This document shows positions 9,754-17,027 of a stretch of 64,000 bases of DNA, in pieces (positions within the stretch are counted from its first letter, which is position 1; each line of letters opens with the position of its first letter). Below the pieces are notes generated by a model. It saw only the letters and a list, made by a program, of their open reading frames with translations. It did not search any database and had not been told where the DNA came from. Source of the DNA: Cribrihabitans marinus (GTDB taxonomy: Bacteria; Pseudomonadota; Alphaproteobacteria; Rhodobacterales; Rhodobacteraceae); assembly GCF_900109035.1 (NCBI RefSeq), contig NZ_FNYD01000004.1:124001-188000 (forward strand), written 5' to 3'. Made by a program: the position numbers and the translations under genes.

Positions 9754-10092
9754 TCAGGCCGACCCGGCCGCCAGCGCCTCGTCCAGCGAGGCGTAGAGGT
9801 CGAAGACGGTGTCCATTCGGGTGAGTCGGAAGACCTTGGCCACCATCGGCCGCGGCCCGGCCAGATCCAGCCGCCGGCCGGGATCCAGCTGCTTCATCGC
9901 GGCGACGATCGCACCCAGCCCGCTGGAATCGATGAAATCCACCCGCGTCAGGTCCAGAATCACGCGTTTCGGCCCCGATGCGGTTTCGGTGCGCATGTCC
10001 TCCTTGAACTGGATGGCCATCGCCGCGTCGATCCGTTCGGCTTCGACAGTGATGATCTGCGCATCGCCTTGCACAGTGCTGGTCAAGCTCAT
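9754..10092 (-). CDS. STAS-domain anti-sigma factor antagonist
   Basis: A 112-residue single-domain STAS protein. DFIDSSGLG at 52-60 carries the serine (Ser56 or Ser57) normally phosphorylated by the partner kinase. Start ATG 10092 follows AGGAG; the open frame extends 16 codons further upstream without similarity. Paired with the downstream RsbW-like kinase it should form a partner-switching module. It diverges from the thiolase gene across 93 bases. Confidence 0.88.
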   Translation of the reverse strand: MSLTSTVQGDAQIITVEAERIDAAMAIQFKEDMRTETASGPKRVILDLTRVDFIDSSGLGAIVAAMKQLDPGRRLDLAGPRPMVAKVFRLTRMDTVFDLYASLDEALAAGSA

Positions 10093-10185
10093 CTCATGCT
10101 CCTGCTTGGTGCAATTCTTGCCGGAGAGGCTAGACGCCAATTCTTACCATTCTGTATGCAGGGACCGAATCCTCAGGAGGTAGGC

Positions 10186-11358
10186 ATGAAAGAAGTCGTT
10201 ATCGCGGGCGCCGCCCGCACGCCGATGGGCGGGTTTCAGGGTGCGTTCGATACGGTGAGCGCCGCCGACCTGGGCGGCACCGCCATCCGCGCCGCCCTGG
10301 CCGGGGCCGGCGCCGAAACCGTCGACGAGGTTCTCATGGGCTGTGTTCTACCCGCAGGACAGGGCCAGGCGCCCGCCCGGCAGGCCGGATTCTCCGCCGG
10401 GCTGGGCGAGGAGGTGCCGGCCACCACGCTCAACAAGATGTGCGGCTCGGGCATGAAAGCGGCAATGATGGCCTTCGACCAGATCGCCCTGGGCCATGCC
10501 GCCACCATGATCGCCGGCGGCATGGAGAGCATGAGCAACGCGCCCTACCTCTTGCCCAAGATGCGCAGCGGTGCGCGGATCGGGCATGGGCAGGTGATCG
10601 ACCACATGTTTCTCGACGGGCTCGAGGATGCCTATGACAAGGGCCGGCTGATGGGCACATTCGCCGAGGATTGCGCCGAGGCCTTCCAGTTCACCCGCGA
10701 GGCGCAGGACGACTATGCGCTGCAATCGCTGTCGAACGCCCTGGCCGCGCAAGAGAACGGTGCCTTCGAAGACGAGATCGCCCCGGTCACGGTCCAGACC
10801 CGCAAGGGCGAGATCGTCACCGGGGCCGACGAGCAGCCGGGAACCGCGCGGCCCGACAAGATCCCGACGCTCAAGCCCGCCTTCCGCCAGGGTGGAACCG
10901 TAACCGCCGCGAATTCCTCGTCGATCTCCGATGGCGCGGCGGCGCTGGTGCTGGCCTCGGCGGATGCGGCGGAGTCACAGGGCCTGTCGGTCCGGGCCCG
11001 CATCGTCGGCCATGCCAGCCACGCCCAGGCCCCGGGCCTTTTCACGACGGCGCCGGTGCCGGCTGCGCAAAAGCTCCTCCAGCGCATCGGCTGGAGCAAG
11101 GATGACGTGGACCTGTGGGAGGTGAACGAAGCCTTCGCCGTCGTGCCGATGGCCTTCATGCACGAGATGGGCCTGCCCCGTGACAAGGTGAACGTGAACG
11201 GTGGCGCCTGTGCCTTGGGCCACCCGATCGGCGCATCCGGCGCGCGGATCATCGTCACCCTGCTCAACGCGCTGGAAAAGCGCGGGCTGAAGCGCGGCGT
11301 CGCCGCGATCTGCATCGGCGGCGGCGAAGGCACCGCCATTGCCATCGAGCGGATCTGA
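10186..11358 (+). CDS. Acetyl-CoA C-acetyltransferase (thiolase)
   Basis: A 390-residue thiolase. The acyl-accepting Cys86 sits in NKMCGSGMK. The second active-site block GGACALGHPIGASG and the C-terminal CIGGGEG supply the catalytic His and Cys. Length and motifs match biosynthetic/degradative acetoacetyl-CoA thiolases such as PhaA or AtoB. ATG 10186 follows CAGGAGG at 10175-10181. There is no phaB or phaC nearby, so whether it serves PHB synthesis or beta-oxidation is not decided by context. Confidence 0.92.
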   Translation: MKEVVIAGAARTPMGGFQGAFDTVSAADLGGTAIRAALAGAGAETVDEVLMGCVLPAGQGQAPARQAGFSAGLGEEVPATTLNKMCGSGMKAAMMAFDQIALGHAATMIAGGMESMSNAPYLLPKMRSGARIGHGQVIDHMFLDGLEDAYDKGRLMGTFAEDCAEAFQFTREAQDDYALQSLSNALAAQENGAFEDEIAPVTVQTRKGEIVTGADEQPGTARPDKIPTLKPAFRQGGTVTAANSSSISDGAAALVLASADAAESQGLSVRARIVGHASHAQAPGLFTTAPVPAAQKLLQRIGWSKDDVDLWEVNEAFAVVPMAFMHEMGLPRDKVNVNGGACALGHPIGASGARIIVTLLNALEKRGLKRGVAAICIGGGEGTAIAIERI

Positions 11359-11383
11359 ACCGAGCATCGCGGCGCTCGGCACT

Positions 11384-11404
11384 GAGGGGGCATCCGGCCC
11401 CCTC
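11384..11404 (+). terminator. Hairpin after the thiolase gene
   Basis: GAGGGGGC (11384-11391) pairs with GCCCCCTC (11397-11404) over a five-base loop. A smaller CGAGC/GCTCG stem lies just upstream (11361-11378). No T-run follows, so attenuation or 3'-end protection is as likely as termination before the fRMsr gene. Confidence 0.5.
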
Positions 11405-11429
11405 TCACCGGCAGGACGGGAAAGACACA

Positions 11430-11882
11430 ATGACCGTCGATTACGACACGCTGGCCAAGACCATCGCCGCGCTTACCCACGGCGAGACCGACTGCGTGGC
11501 CCTGATGGCCACCGTCGCCTGCGAGGTGCATCATTCCGACGACCGGTTCGACTGGACCGGTTTCTACCGGGTCGTCGCGCCCGGCCTGCTCAAGATCGGT
11601 CCCTACCAGGGCGGGCACGGCTGCCTTGTCATTCCGTTCGACCGCGGCGTCTGCGGTGCGGCGGCGCGCAGCGGCGAGATCCAGCTGGTGCCTGACGTCG
11701 AGGCGTTCGACGATCACATCGCCTGCGCCGCATCGACCCGGTCGGAACTGGTGCTGCCCGTCCGCGACGCCTCGGGCCAGGTCGTCGCCGTTTTCGACAT
11801 TGACAGCGACCGGCCCGATGCCTTCACTCCGACCGATGCCGAGCGTCTGGACGCGATCCTGTCAGAGGTATTCGGCCGCTAG
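11430..11882 (+). CDS. msrC: Free methionine-(R)-sulfoxide reductase, GAF fold
   Basis: A 150-residue single GAF-domain enzyme that reduces free L-methionine-(R)-sulfoxide with thioredoxin. Three cysteines, Cys65, Cys75 and Cys99, keep the 10- and 24-residue spacing of the redox cysteines Cys84, Cys94 and Cys118 of the E. coli enzyme, and the surrounding blocks (IGPYQG, RGVCG, LVPDVEAF, HIACAA, SELVLPV) are characteristic. Cys99 should be catalytic. Its last 21 bases overlap the end of the convergent DUF1294 gene. Confidence 0.93.
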   Translation: MTVDYDTLAKTIAALTHGETDCVALMATVACEVHHSDDRFDWTGFYRVVAPGLLKIGPYQGGHGCLVIPFDRGVCGAAARSGEIQLVPDVEAFDDHIACAASTRSELVLPVRDASGQVVAVFDIDSDRPDAFTPTDAERLDAILSEVFGR

Positions 11883-12128
11883 CAAAAGCAGCGCCGCCTG
11901 CGCCGCCGCGATGGCCCAGAGCCACCGGACAAAGGGCTGCTTGCGCCGCTTGTGCCGAAAGATCCACCGAGACAGCAGGGTTCCGGGGCTGCCGCCCAGC
12001 AGCGACAGGCGCAGCAGCCACCGTTCCGGCACCCGTCGCCGCCGGCGGCGCGCCACCAGCTTGTCCCAGCCCATCAGGCCGACGGTCAGCGCATTGATGC
12101 CCCAGAGGTAGTAGATGCCAAGCCACAT
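11862..12128 (-). CDS. DUF1294 small membrane protein
   Basis: An 88-residue protein of the DUF1294 family: an N-terminal hydrophobic helix with GWDK, an arginine run, then LSLLGGSPGTLLS, an HK pair near FRHKRRKQPF, and a second hydrophobic helix at the C-terminus. Some relatives carry an N-terminal cold-shock domain, absent here. Function is unknown. Its stop lies inside the end of the fRMsr coding sequence (21-base tail-to-tail overlap), and it shares a 106-base operator-rich region with the divergent XRE-cupin regulator. Confidence 0.8.
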   Translation of the reverse strand: MWLGIYYLWGINALTVGLMGWDKLVARRRRRRVPERWLLRLSLLGGSPGTLLSRWIFRHKRRKQPFVRWLWAIAAAQAALLLLAAEYL

Positions 12129-12164
12129 GCCTGCGGTGATACCCGCGCTCTGGATCGGCAGCCA

Positions 12165-12189
12165 GTGAAATTTTTCTTGAAATTTTCAC
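12165..12189. promoter_or_regulatory. Palindromic operator candidate 1
   Basis: A 25-base AT-rich imperfect palindrome starting GTGAAATTTTT and ending AATTTTCAC, in otherwise GC-rich DNA. It has the same length and the same outer GTGAAA/TTTCAC arms as the site 39 bases downstream. It lies between the divergent DUF1294 and XRE-cupin genes. Confidence 0.6.
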
Positions 12190-12203
12190 GAACCCCGCGC
12201 ATC

Positions 12204-12228
12204 GTGAAAATTCAATGCTGTTTTTCAC
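12204..12228. promoter_or_regulatory. Palindromic operator candidate 2
   Basis: A 25-base imperfect palindrome starting GTGAAAATTCA and ending TTTTTCAC, six bases before the regulator ATG at 12235. Together with the first copy it suggests cooperative binding and autoregulation by the XRE-cupin protein. Confidence 0.6.
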
Positions 12229-12234
12229 GACCGG

Positions 12235-12813
12235 ATGTCCGCAATGACCGATCACACGCCACAACCCGCGACGCTCGGGGCGGATATCCGGGCGCTGCGC
12301 AAGGCGCGGGGCCTGACGCTGGCCGAGATCGCGGCGCGCACCGGGCGCTCGGTCGGCTGGATCAGCCAGGTCGAGCGCGACCTGTCCGAGCCGTCGATCA
12401 CCGACCTGCGCCGGATCGCCCAGGCGCTGGGCGCGCCGATGTCGATCCTGTTTTCGCATCACGCCACGCCCGCCGGCGAACAAGGCTATGTCGTTCGCGC
12501 CGGCAGTCGCCGCCAGATGGGTTCGGGCGAGGAAGGCTTGATCGAAGAGCTGCTTTCGCCCGACCTGACCGACGATTTCGAGGTCGTCCACTCGACCTTT
12601 CGGCCCGGCGCGGCCCTGCCGGAAGAGACCCACCGCCCGACGCAGGAGGTGGGGTACATGATCTCAGGCCAGCTGGACCTGCGGATCGGCGCGCGCAGCT
12701 TCACGGTCGGACCCGGCGACAGCTTCCGCATCCGCAACGAACCCCATCACTGGGCCAACCCCTATGACGAGCCGGCGGTGGCCGTCTGGGTCATCGCCCC
12801 ACCGGTATATTGA
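12235..12813 (+). CDS. XRE-family regulator with C-terminal cupin
   Basis: A 192-residue PuuR/SutR-like repressor: an XRE helix-turn-helix at about 13-68 (GLTLAEIAARTGRSVGWISQ) and a cupin barrel at about 110-190 (PTQEVGYMISG, then the PGDSFRI turn). Cupin domains of this class usually sense a small effector. ATG 12235 is used, with a second ATG three codons on. Two GTGAAA-armed palindromes lie directly upstream. Its stop overlaps the LysE start as TGATG, so the exporter is a probable target and co-expressed partner. Confidence 0.88.
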   Translation: MSAMTDHTPQPATLGADIRALRKARGLTLAEIAARTGRSVGWISQVERDLSEPSITDLRRIAQALGAPMSILFSHHATPAGEQGYVVRAGSRRQMGSGEEGLIEELLSPDLTDDFEVVHSTFRPGAALPEETHRPTQEVGYMISGQLDLRIGARSFTVGPGDSFRIRNEPHHWANPYDEPAVAVWVIAPPVY

Positions 12814-13436
12814 TGAGCGCCGAGGCCTGGATCATCTTCGCCGCGTTCTGGGCGGTCTTCGTGACCACCCCCGGCCCGAACGCGGTCAACTGCATCTCGA
12901 ACGGCATGTCGCTGCCGTTTTCGCGCGCCATGCTGGGCGTCCTGGCGATCCTGACCCAGGCCACCGCGTTCCTGCTGCTGTCGGCGCTGGGTGTCACCGC
13001 CCTGATCACCGCCTCGCCCGCCGCCTTCCTGGTCGTCAGGCTGGCCGGGGCGGGTGTCCTGATCTGGCTGGGGATCCGTGGCTGGCGCAACGCCGCGCGG
13101 CCCGTCCCGACCGCCCAGCGGCCGGCCGGCCACGTCTATCTGAGCGCACTGGCCATCGCCACGATCAACCCCAAGAGCGTCGCGGGCTACCTGGCCGCCT
13201 TTTCGCAATTTGTGCAGCCCGAGGTGCCGATCTGGCAGCAGATGACCGTGATCCTGCCCACCGCGCTGACCATCACCGCGCTCAGCTATACCGGCTTCAC
13301 GCTGATCGGTGCCCTGATGGGACGCGCCGCGCTGGGGGCGGTCTTCAACACCTGGGTGCGCCGGGTCATGGCCGGCTGTTTCATCATCTACGGCGTGGCG
13401 TTGGGCAGCAGCGCGCTGCCGCAAGCAAGGGGGTGA
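12813..13436 (+). CDS. LysE/RhtB-family amino-acid exporter
   Basis: A 207-residue inner-membrane exporter with about six helices. The N-terminal TPGPNAV motif (20-26) and the NPKS motif near 121-124 define the LysE/RhtB family; substrate is an amino acid or related amine. The start ATG shares bases with the regulator's TGA (TGATG), so translation is coupled. Two bases after its stop comes a deleted GFA reading frame, then the demethylating dehydrogenase, so this exporter may belong to the same transcription unit. Confidence 0.88.
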   Translation: MSAEAWIIFAAFWAVFVTTPGPNAVNCISNGMSLPFSRAMLGVLAILTQATAFLLLSALGVTALITASPAAFLVVRLAGAGVLIWLGIRGWRNAARPVPTAQRPAGHVYLSALAIATINPKSVAGYLAAFSQFVQPEVPIWQQMTVILPTALTITALSYTGFTLIGALMGRAALGAVFNTWVRRVMAGCFIIYGVALGSSALPQARG

Positions 13437-13438
13437 CG

Positions 13439-13567
13439 ATGACAACGGGATCCTGCCGGTGCGCCGCCGTGAAATTCCGGGCCGACCGCCTGCGGCTGCA
13501 AAAGCATATCTTCACCGCCGACAAGGGCGACTATTACGACATCGCGGACGGAGTGCCGCAAAGCTGA
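13439..13567 (+). pseudogene. Internally deleted GFA-family (formaldehyde-activating-like) gene
   Basis: This 42-residue frame joins the start of a GFA-domain protein (MTTGSCRCAAVKFRAD, with the CxC zinc motif) to the canonical end of the same family (HIFTADKGDYYDIADGVPQ). GFA proteins are normally about 115-140 residues, so roughly 75-95 central residues, including the later zinc cysteines, are missing while the frame is kept. It begins two bases after lysE, is followed 12 bases later by the dehydrogenase ATG, and probably does not fold as a GFA enzyme. Confidence 0.75.
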
Positions 13568-13579
13568 CAGGAGGTTTGC

Positions 13580-16030
13580 ATGGCCGATTTTCCGAACAAG
13601 GCACGCGTGGTCATCATCGGCGGCGGCGTGGTGGGTGTCTCGTCGCTTTATCATCTGGCCAAGAAGGGTTGGAGCGATTGCGTGCTGCTGGAAAAGAACG
13701 AACTGACCGCCGGGTCGACCTGGCACGCGGCGGGCAACGTGCCCACCTTCTCGACCTCCTGGGCGATCATGAACATGCAACGCTACTCGACCGACCTCTA
13801 TTCGCGGTTGGCGGACGAGGTCGACTATCCGATGAACTACCACGTCACCGGCTCGATCCGGCTGGCCCACAGCGCCGAGCGGATGCAGGAGTTCCAGCGC
13901 GCCGCCGCCATGGGCCGTTACCTGGGCGTCGACATGGAGATCCTGACGCCCGAGGAAACAAAGGAGCATTACCCATTCCTGGAAACCCACGACCTCGCCG
14001 GGTCGCTCTATGATCCCAACGATGGCGATATCGACCCAGCGCAGTTGACCCAGGCTCTGGCCAAGGGCGCGCGGGATATGGGCGCGCGCATCCTGCGCTT
14101 CACCCCGGCCACCGGTGTCACCCAGCATGATGACGGGACCTGGACGGTGCGTACCGACAAGGGCGACATCGCCTGCGACTACGTTGTGAACGCCGCCGGC
14201 TACTACGCCCAGCGCGTCGGCGAATGGTTCAAGCCCTATGGCGGGCGCACGGTGCCGATGATGGTGATGAGCCACCAGTACCTGCTGTCCGAGGAGATCC
14301 CCGAGATCGAGGCGTTGACCAAGAAGACCGGGAAGAAACTGCCGCTGCTGCGTGACGTGGACGTGTCCTATTACCTACGTCAGGAAAAGCACGGCTTCAA
14401 CCTCGGCCCCTATGAGCCCGATTGCCGCGCCCATTGGGCCGACCCCGACGACCCGATGCCCGAGGATTTCAGTTTTCAACTCTGGTCCGACGACCTGGAC
14501 CGGATCGAGGATATCGTCACCGACGCGATGGAGCGTGTGCCGCTTCTGGGCAGCGCCGGTGTGAGTCGCGTCATCAACGGCCCGATCCCCTATGCGCCGG
14601 ACGGCAACCCGCTGCTTGGCCCCATGCCCGGGGTCCGCAACGCCTTCGAGGCTTGCGTCTTTACCTTCGGCATCGCCCAGGGCGGCGGCGCGGGCAAGGT
14701 TCTGGCCGAATGGATCGTCGATGGCGCTACCGAATGGGATATGTGGGCCTGCGATCCCCGCCGGTTCACCGGCTACACCGATCATGACTACTGCGTCGCC
14801 AAGGGGATGGAGGTCTATGGCCACGAATACGCCATGCATTTCCCGTGGCACGAATGGCCCGCGGGGCGCAACAAGCGCCGCTCGCCGCTGCATGATCGGC
14901 TGCAGGCTGCCGGTGCGGTCTTCGGTGCCTATAACGGCTGGGAACGCGCCAACTGGTTCGCGCAACCGGGCGACGACACCTCCGAGGCGGCGACCCAAAC
15001 CTGGGACCGTTCAGGTCCGTGGGAGCCGCGCATCCGCGCGGAATGCGAGGCGGTGCGCGACCATTGCGGCATCCTGGCGATCAGCGGGTTCTCACGGCTC
15101 AAGGTCGAGGGGCCGGGGGCGAAGGATTTCGTCGACGGGCTGACCACATCGCGCCTGCCCGCGCCAAGGCGGATCGGACTGGCGTATTTCCCCGATCACC
15201 GGGGCCGGGTGGCAACCGAGATGTCCGTCATGGTGCATTCCGACGAGGATGTCGGCCTGATCACCGCCGCCACCGCGCAATGGCACGACCGCGAATGGCT
15301 GTGGCGTCAGGCGCCCGAGGGCGTCACGATCAGCGACCATTCCGACAACGTCGAATGCCTGCTGGTCACCGGCCCCAAGGCGCGAGAGATCCTCGGCCCG
15401 CTCACCAATCACGACCTGTTCCTGCCCTGGTTGTCGGTCAGTTTCGAGGGCAAGGTCGCCGGGATTGACTGCGCACTGATCCGCGTCTCCTTTGCCGGCG
15501 AACTGGGCTGGGAGGTGCATTGCGCCGCCGAGGACGCCCCGGCGATCTGGGACGCCGTGACCGGCGCAGGTGCCAGGCCCTTCGGCATGTGGGCGCTGAA
15601 TTCCCTGCGCATCGAAAAGGGCTATCGCGCGTGGAAGGGCGACCTGTCCACCGACTACTCGCTGCTGGAAAGCGGGCTGGACCGTTTCGTGCGCCTCGAC
15701 AAGCCGCAGGATTTCCCCGGCAAGACGGCGCTGCTGGCCGAGCGGCAGCAGGGCGTGAAGAAACGGTTTGCCACGCTGATCGTCGATGCGGGCGGGGCCG
15801 ACGCGCCCTACATGTCCTGCATCTGGAAGGATGGCGAGATCGTGGGCGAGACCACCTCGGGCGCCTGGGGCTACCGGGTCGGCGCCTCGATCGCGCTGGG
15901 CATGGTGCGCAGCGATCTGGCCGAACCGGGCACCGAGCTGGAGGTCGAAATCTACGGCACGCGCCACCGCGCCGTAGTTCAGCCGGATCAACCGCTCTGG
16001 GATCCGCAGAACGAAAGGCTGCGGGCATGA
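13580..16030 (+). CDS. FAD/GcvT-fused dimethylglycine/sarcosine dehydrogenase-like enzyme (paralogue 1)
   Basis: An 816-residue two-part enzyme: an N-terminal DAO-type FAD domain (VVIIGGGVVG at 10-19; STWHAAG with His49, the site of covalent FAD in dimethylglycine dehydrogenase relatives) to about residue 380, an FAO-type middle segment, then a GcvT-like folate domain from about 435 to the end. It is expected to oxidise an N-methyl amine and pass the methyl carbon to tetrahydrofolate. CAGGAGG at 13568-13574 fixes the start. Its TGA overlaps the next gene's ATG (ATGA). Which methylamine it uses cannot be read from sequence. Confidence 0.85.
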   Translation: MADFPNKARVVIIGGGVVGVSSLYHLAKKGWSDCVLLEKNELTAGSTWHAAGNVPTFSTSWAIMNMQRYSTDLYSRLADEVDYPMNYHVTGSIRLAHSAERMQEFQRAAAMGRYLGVDMEILTPEETKEHYPFLETHDLAGSLYDPNDGDIDPAQLTQALAKGARDMGARILRFTPATGVTQHDDGTWTVRTDKGDIACDYVVNAAGYYAQRVGEWFKPYGGRTVPMMVMSHQYLLSEEIPEIEALTKKTGKKLPLLRDVDVSYYLRQEKHGFNLGPYEPDCRAHWADPDDPMPEDFSFQLWSDDLDRIEDIVTDAMERVPLLGSAGVSRVINGPIPYAPDGNPLLGPMPGVRNAFEACVFTFGIAQGGGAGKVLAEWIVDGATEWDMWACDPRRFTGYTDHDYCVAKGMEVYGHEYAMHFPWHEWPAGRNKRRSPLHDRLQAAGAVFGAYNGWERANWFAQPGDDTSEAATQTWDRSGPWEPRIRAECEAVRDHCGILAISGFSRLKVEGPGAKDFVDGLTTSRLPAPRRIGLAYFPDHRGRVATEMSVMVHSDEDVGLITAATAQWHDREWLWRQAPEGVTISDHSDNVECLLVTGPKAREILGPLTNHDLFLPWLSVSFEGKVAGIDCALIRVSFAGELGWEVHCAAEDAPAIWDAVTGAGARPFGMWALNSLRIEKGYRAWKGDLSTDYSLLESGLDRFVRLDKPQDFPGKTALLAERQQGVKKRFATLIVDAGGADAPYMSCIWKDGEIVGETTSGAWGYRVGASIALGMVRSDLAEPGTELEVEIYGTRHRAVVQPDQPLWDPQNERLRA

Positions 16031-16920
16031 CTGCGATTACCCTTCTGGACGGCGCAATCGGACAGGAACTCGTGCGGCGGACCGAGGACCGTGCGACGCC
16101 GCTCTGGTCCACGCAGGTCATGATCGACCGGCCCGGGTTGGTGGGCGAGGTACATGCAGACTATTTCCGCGCCGGCGCCACCGTGGCCACGACGAACACC
16201 TATGCCCTGCACCGGTCGCGCCTGATACGCGTCGGGCTGCAGGACCGGCTCGCCGAGCTGGTGGAGGTGGCGCTGGAACAGGCCGGCCGGGCCCGCGACA
16301 CCCATGGCGGGCGCGTGGCCGGCGCGCTGGGTCCGCTGCTGGCCTCCTACCGGCCGGATCTGAAGCCGGATCCGGTGGATGCCGCCCGGCAATATGCCGA
16401 CCTGGTGGCGCTGATGCGGGATCGCGTCGATGTCTTCCTGATCGAAACGGTGTCGTCCCTGTTGGAGGCCGAAGGCACGTTGTCCGGCACCCGAGGCTGC
16501 GGCAAACCGGTCTGGCTGGCGCTGAGTGTGATGGACGAAGACGGCACGCGCCTGCGCTCCGGCGAACCGCTCGCCGACATCGCGCAGCTGTTGCAGGACT
16601 TCCGCCCCGACGCGCTGCTGATCAACTGTTGCCGCCCTGAGGCGGTGCCCGCGGCCGTCGAGATCCTGGCGGGGTTCGGCAAGCCCTTTGGCGCCTATGC
16701 CAACGGATTCACCCGCATTTCCGAGGGCTTCCTGACCGACGCGCCCACGGTCGACGCGCTTGAACGGCGCACCGATCTCGATCCTGGAACCTATGCCGAC
16801 CACGCCATGGGCTGGGTCGCGCAAGGCGCCACCATCGTTGGCGGCTGCTGCGAAATCGGGCCCGCCCACATCCGTGAACTCGCCACCCGCCTGCAAACTG
16901 CCGGCCACCATATTGTCTGA
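16027..16920 (+). CDS. Homocysteine S-methyltransferase family protein (betaine/SMM-type)
   Basis: A 297-residue zinc methyltransferase barrel. Cys201-Cys202 in INCCRPE and Cys274-Cys275 in GGCCEIGP are the family's zinc ligands; LLDGAIGQEL at 6-15 and TNTYAL at 56-61 are conserved homocysteine-binding blocks. It should methylate homocysteine to methionine using betaine, S-methylmethionine or a similar donor. Translationally coupled to the upstream dehydrogenase, it fits the first step of betaine breakdown, with the flanking dehydrogenases removing the remaining methyl groups. Confidence 0.85.
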   Translation: MTAITLLDGAIGQELVRRTEDRATPLWSTQVMIDRPGLVGEVHADYFRAGATVATTNTYALHRSRLIRVGLQDRLAELVEVALEQAGRARDTHGGRVAGALGPLLASYRPDLKPDPVDAARQYADLVALMRDRVDVFLIETVSSLLEAEGTLSGTRGCGKPVWLALSVMDEDGTRLRSGEPLADIAQLLQDFRPDALLINCCRPEAVPAAVEILAGFGKPFGAYANGFTRISEGFLTDAPTVDALERRTDLDPGTYADHAMGWVAQGATIVGGCCEIGPAHIRELATRLQTAGHHIV

Positions 16921-16939
16921 CGCCATGTTTTCCTCTCGC

Positions 16940-16979
16940 TGAAAATACCTCGGGGAGCGCGAGGGGCAGCGCCCCTCGC
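16940..16979. repeat. Interspersed intergenic element, copy A
   Basis: TGAAAATACCTCGGGGAG followed by a GC hairpin (GCGAGGGGC, loop AGC, GCCCCTCGC; stem 16959-16979). A related sequence lies at 55269-55327 with the same order: GAAAATAC-type lead, C-G run, GAGGGG stem and AGC loop. It separates the methyltransferase gene from the second dehydrogenase and may attenuate transcription. Confidence 0.5.
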
Positions 16980-17027
16980 CCATGTCGGATCGCGCCAGCG
17001 ATCCGAACCCAACCAAAGGAGCAACCC

